A stretch of DNA of 64,000 bases, taken from positions 1 through 64,000 of the forward strand of contig JAEYOY010000083.1 in NCBI GenBank assembly GCA_023411215.1, given 5' to 3'. Under the pieces are notes generated by a model that saw only the letters and a program-made list of their open reading frames with translations, was not told the origin of the DNA and ran no database searches. Both the position numbers and the translations under genes were made by a program. Shown piece by piece: positions 63,241-64,000 of this stretch. Within the stretch, counting starts at the first letter, position 1, and each line of letters starts with the position of its first letter. This stretch comes from Bacillota bacterium (GTDB lineage: Bacteria > Bacillota > Clostridia > Lachnospirales > Lachnospiraceae).

Positions 63241-64000
63241 CTATTTTTTCATTTTGAAAAAACGCTTTATATTGTCAAGATTTCCTCCCTTGTTAACAGT
63301 CTGTGATGCAACTGCAATCAATAGGATAAATCCAACAATCACCTGCTGCCAGAAAGAGTTGATACCATTCAGATTTAGACCATTACGGATAACACCCATC
63401 ATAAGCGCACCAATAATCGTATTTAAAATAGTACCTTCTCCACCTAGAATTGAAATACCGCCAAGCACAGAGGCTGCGATTGCTTCCATCTCATAACCGT
63501 TACCTGCTGTAGGCTGAGCACTGGAGAGTCTGGAAGCTACTAAAATTCCACAGATAGCTGCTGACAAACCGGAAATACAATAAGCAAACATACGGGTTTT
63601 TACAGCATTAATACCGGACAATTTAGCCGCCTCAAGGTTAGAACCACAGGCATAAATCTGACGTCCGATCCGGCTTTTTGCCAGAACTACTGCTAAAATC
63701 GCTGCATAAACAAAGGTAATGATAACGCTGTAAGGAAGTCCACTGCCTCCGATTCGTCCACCACCAAGAATGTAAAACTGTTTCTGTACTGCTTCGGAAG
63801 GAATATTCGTAGTATAAAGCGGAGCTCCATTAACCAAAACATTCGCCATTCCTCGATATACCCATTGAGTGGCCAGTGTCGCTACAAAGGGAACAACTCC
63901 TAAAATCTCAATAAAAAATCCATTCATAATACCTGTAGCAATTCCCATTATCAAGCAAAATACAATACATAACCATAACGGAAGTCCCTGAATCAGTAAG
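63241..64000 (-). CDS. Sugar ABC transporter permease (RbsC-like), N-terminus outside window
   Basis: Partial gene; the frame stays open through the window edge (LLIQGLPLWLCIVFCLIMGIATGMNGF precedes the first internal Met at 63954). The visible 250 residues have about six membrane segments and the RbsC-type EAA-like stretch SRIGRQIYACGSNLEAAKLSGINAVKTRMFAYCISGLSAAICGILVASRL, followed by GNGYEMEAIAASVLGGISILGGEGT. It works with the binding protein just downstream and with an RbsA-type ATPase expected upstream, outside the window. Confidence 0.92.
   Translation of the reverse strand, partial: LLIQGLPLWLCIVFCLIMGIATGIMNGFFIEILGVVPFVATLATQWVYRGMANVLVNGAPLYTTNIPSEAVQKQFYILGGGRIGGSGLPYSVIITFVYAAILAVVLAKSRIGRQIYACGSNLEAAKLSGINAVKTRMFAYCISGLSAAICGILVASRLSSAQPTAGNGYEMEAIAASVLGGISILGGEGTILNTIIGALMMGVIRNGLNLNGINSFWQQVIVGFILLIAVASQTVNKGGNLDNIKRFFKMKK

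Overview
The window looks like the chromosome of a low-GC Gram-positive anaerobe of the class Clostridia, most likely a member of the Lachnospiraceae. Support comes from a PolC-type replicase, the rimP-nusA-ylxR-ylxQ-infB block, the pyrH-frr-uppS-cdsA-dxr-rseP-ispG-polC block, a DUF3842 protein, strong AGGAGG ribosome sites and AT-rich intergenic DNA. No species can be named from sequence reading alone. Essentially every intact gene is on the minus strand, so transcription runs from high to low coordinates.

Reading in the direction of transcription: a sugar ABC transporter (permease cut by the window edge, then the binding lipoprotein) is followed by an orphan TRAP-type binding protein (64000-60953). 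Next come a double-GNAT protein, a NodB-type polysaccharide deacetylase and a bactofilin (60431-57398). Then follows the housekeeping operon for UMP kinase, ribosome recycling, undecaprenyl and phospholipid precursors, the MEP pathway and PolC (57071-44959). A LysE exporter, a tRNA-Glu, DUF3842 and the nickel-pincer cofactor genes larB-larC-larE follow (44681-38911).

From 38692 to about 10464 lies a surface-glycan locus. It holds a CapD/PglF-like dehydratase, an initiating phosphoglycosyl transferase, a 4-ketoreductase, glycosyltransferases, a Wzy-like polymerase, a WbsX protein, an O-acetyltransferase, FdtA/FdtB-like enzymes for a dTDP-3-amino-3,6-dideoxyhexose, a Wzx flippase, a Wzz-like protein, RmlA, RmlC and a broken second rmlC. 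A CotH-VTC-DUF4956 trio sits between the two rmlC copies. Diacylglycerol-kinase-like and serine hydrolase genes follow, then an acyl-carrier module (FkbH-like, ACP, MaoC, SDR, GNAT) with its own consensus promoter. The locus ends in a graveyard of IS110, IS3 and ISL3 remnants (8884-10317); IS66 remnants are scattered inside it.

Downstream is an amino-acid ABC transporter whose three genes are split by a zinc-ribbon/beta-propeller membrane protein gene (8576-3574), then rimP-nusA-ylxR-ylxQ-infB (3150-1). In most relatives polC is directly followed by rimP. Here about 41.8 kb separates them, so the glycan, lar and transporter genes appear to have been inserted into, or rearranged at, a very conserved junction. 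rimP has its own consensus promoter, which would compensate.

The most distinctive items are: the split polC/rimP junction; the FkbH-ACP-MaoC-SDR-GNAT module, which could make a glyceryl- or lactyl-ACP donor for sugar acylation; two related MITEs of about 140 bp with 8-bp target duplications in gene leaders; a possible alternative-hairpin control of the nusA ribosome site; and a three-copy repeat between dxr and cdsA.
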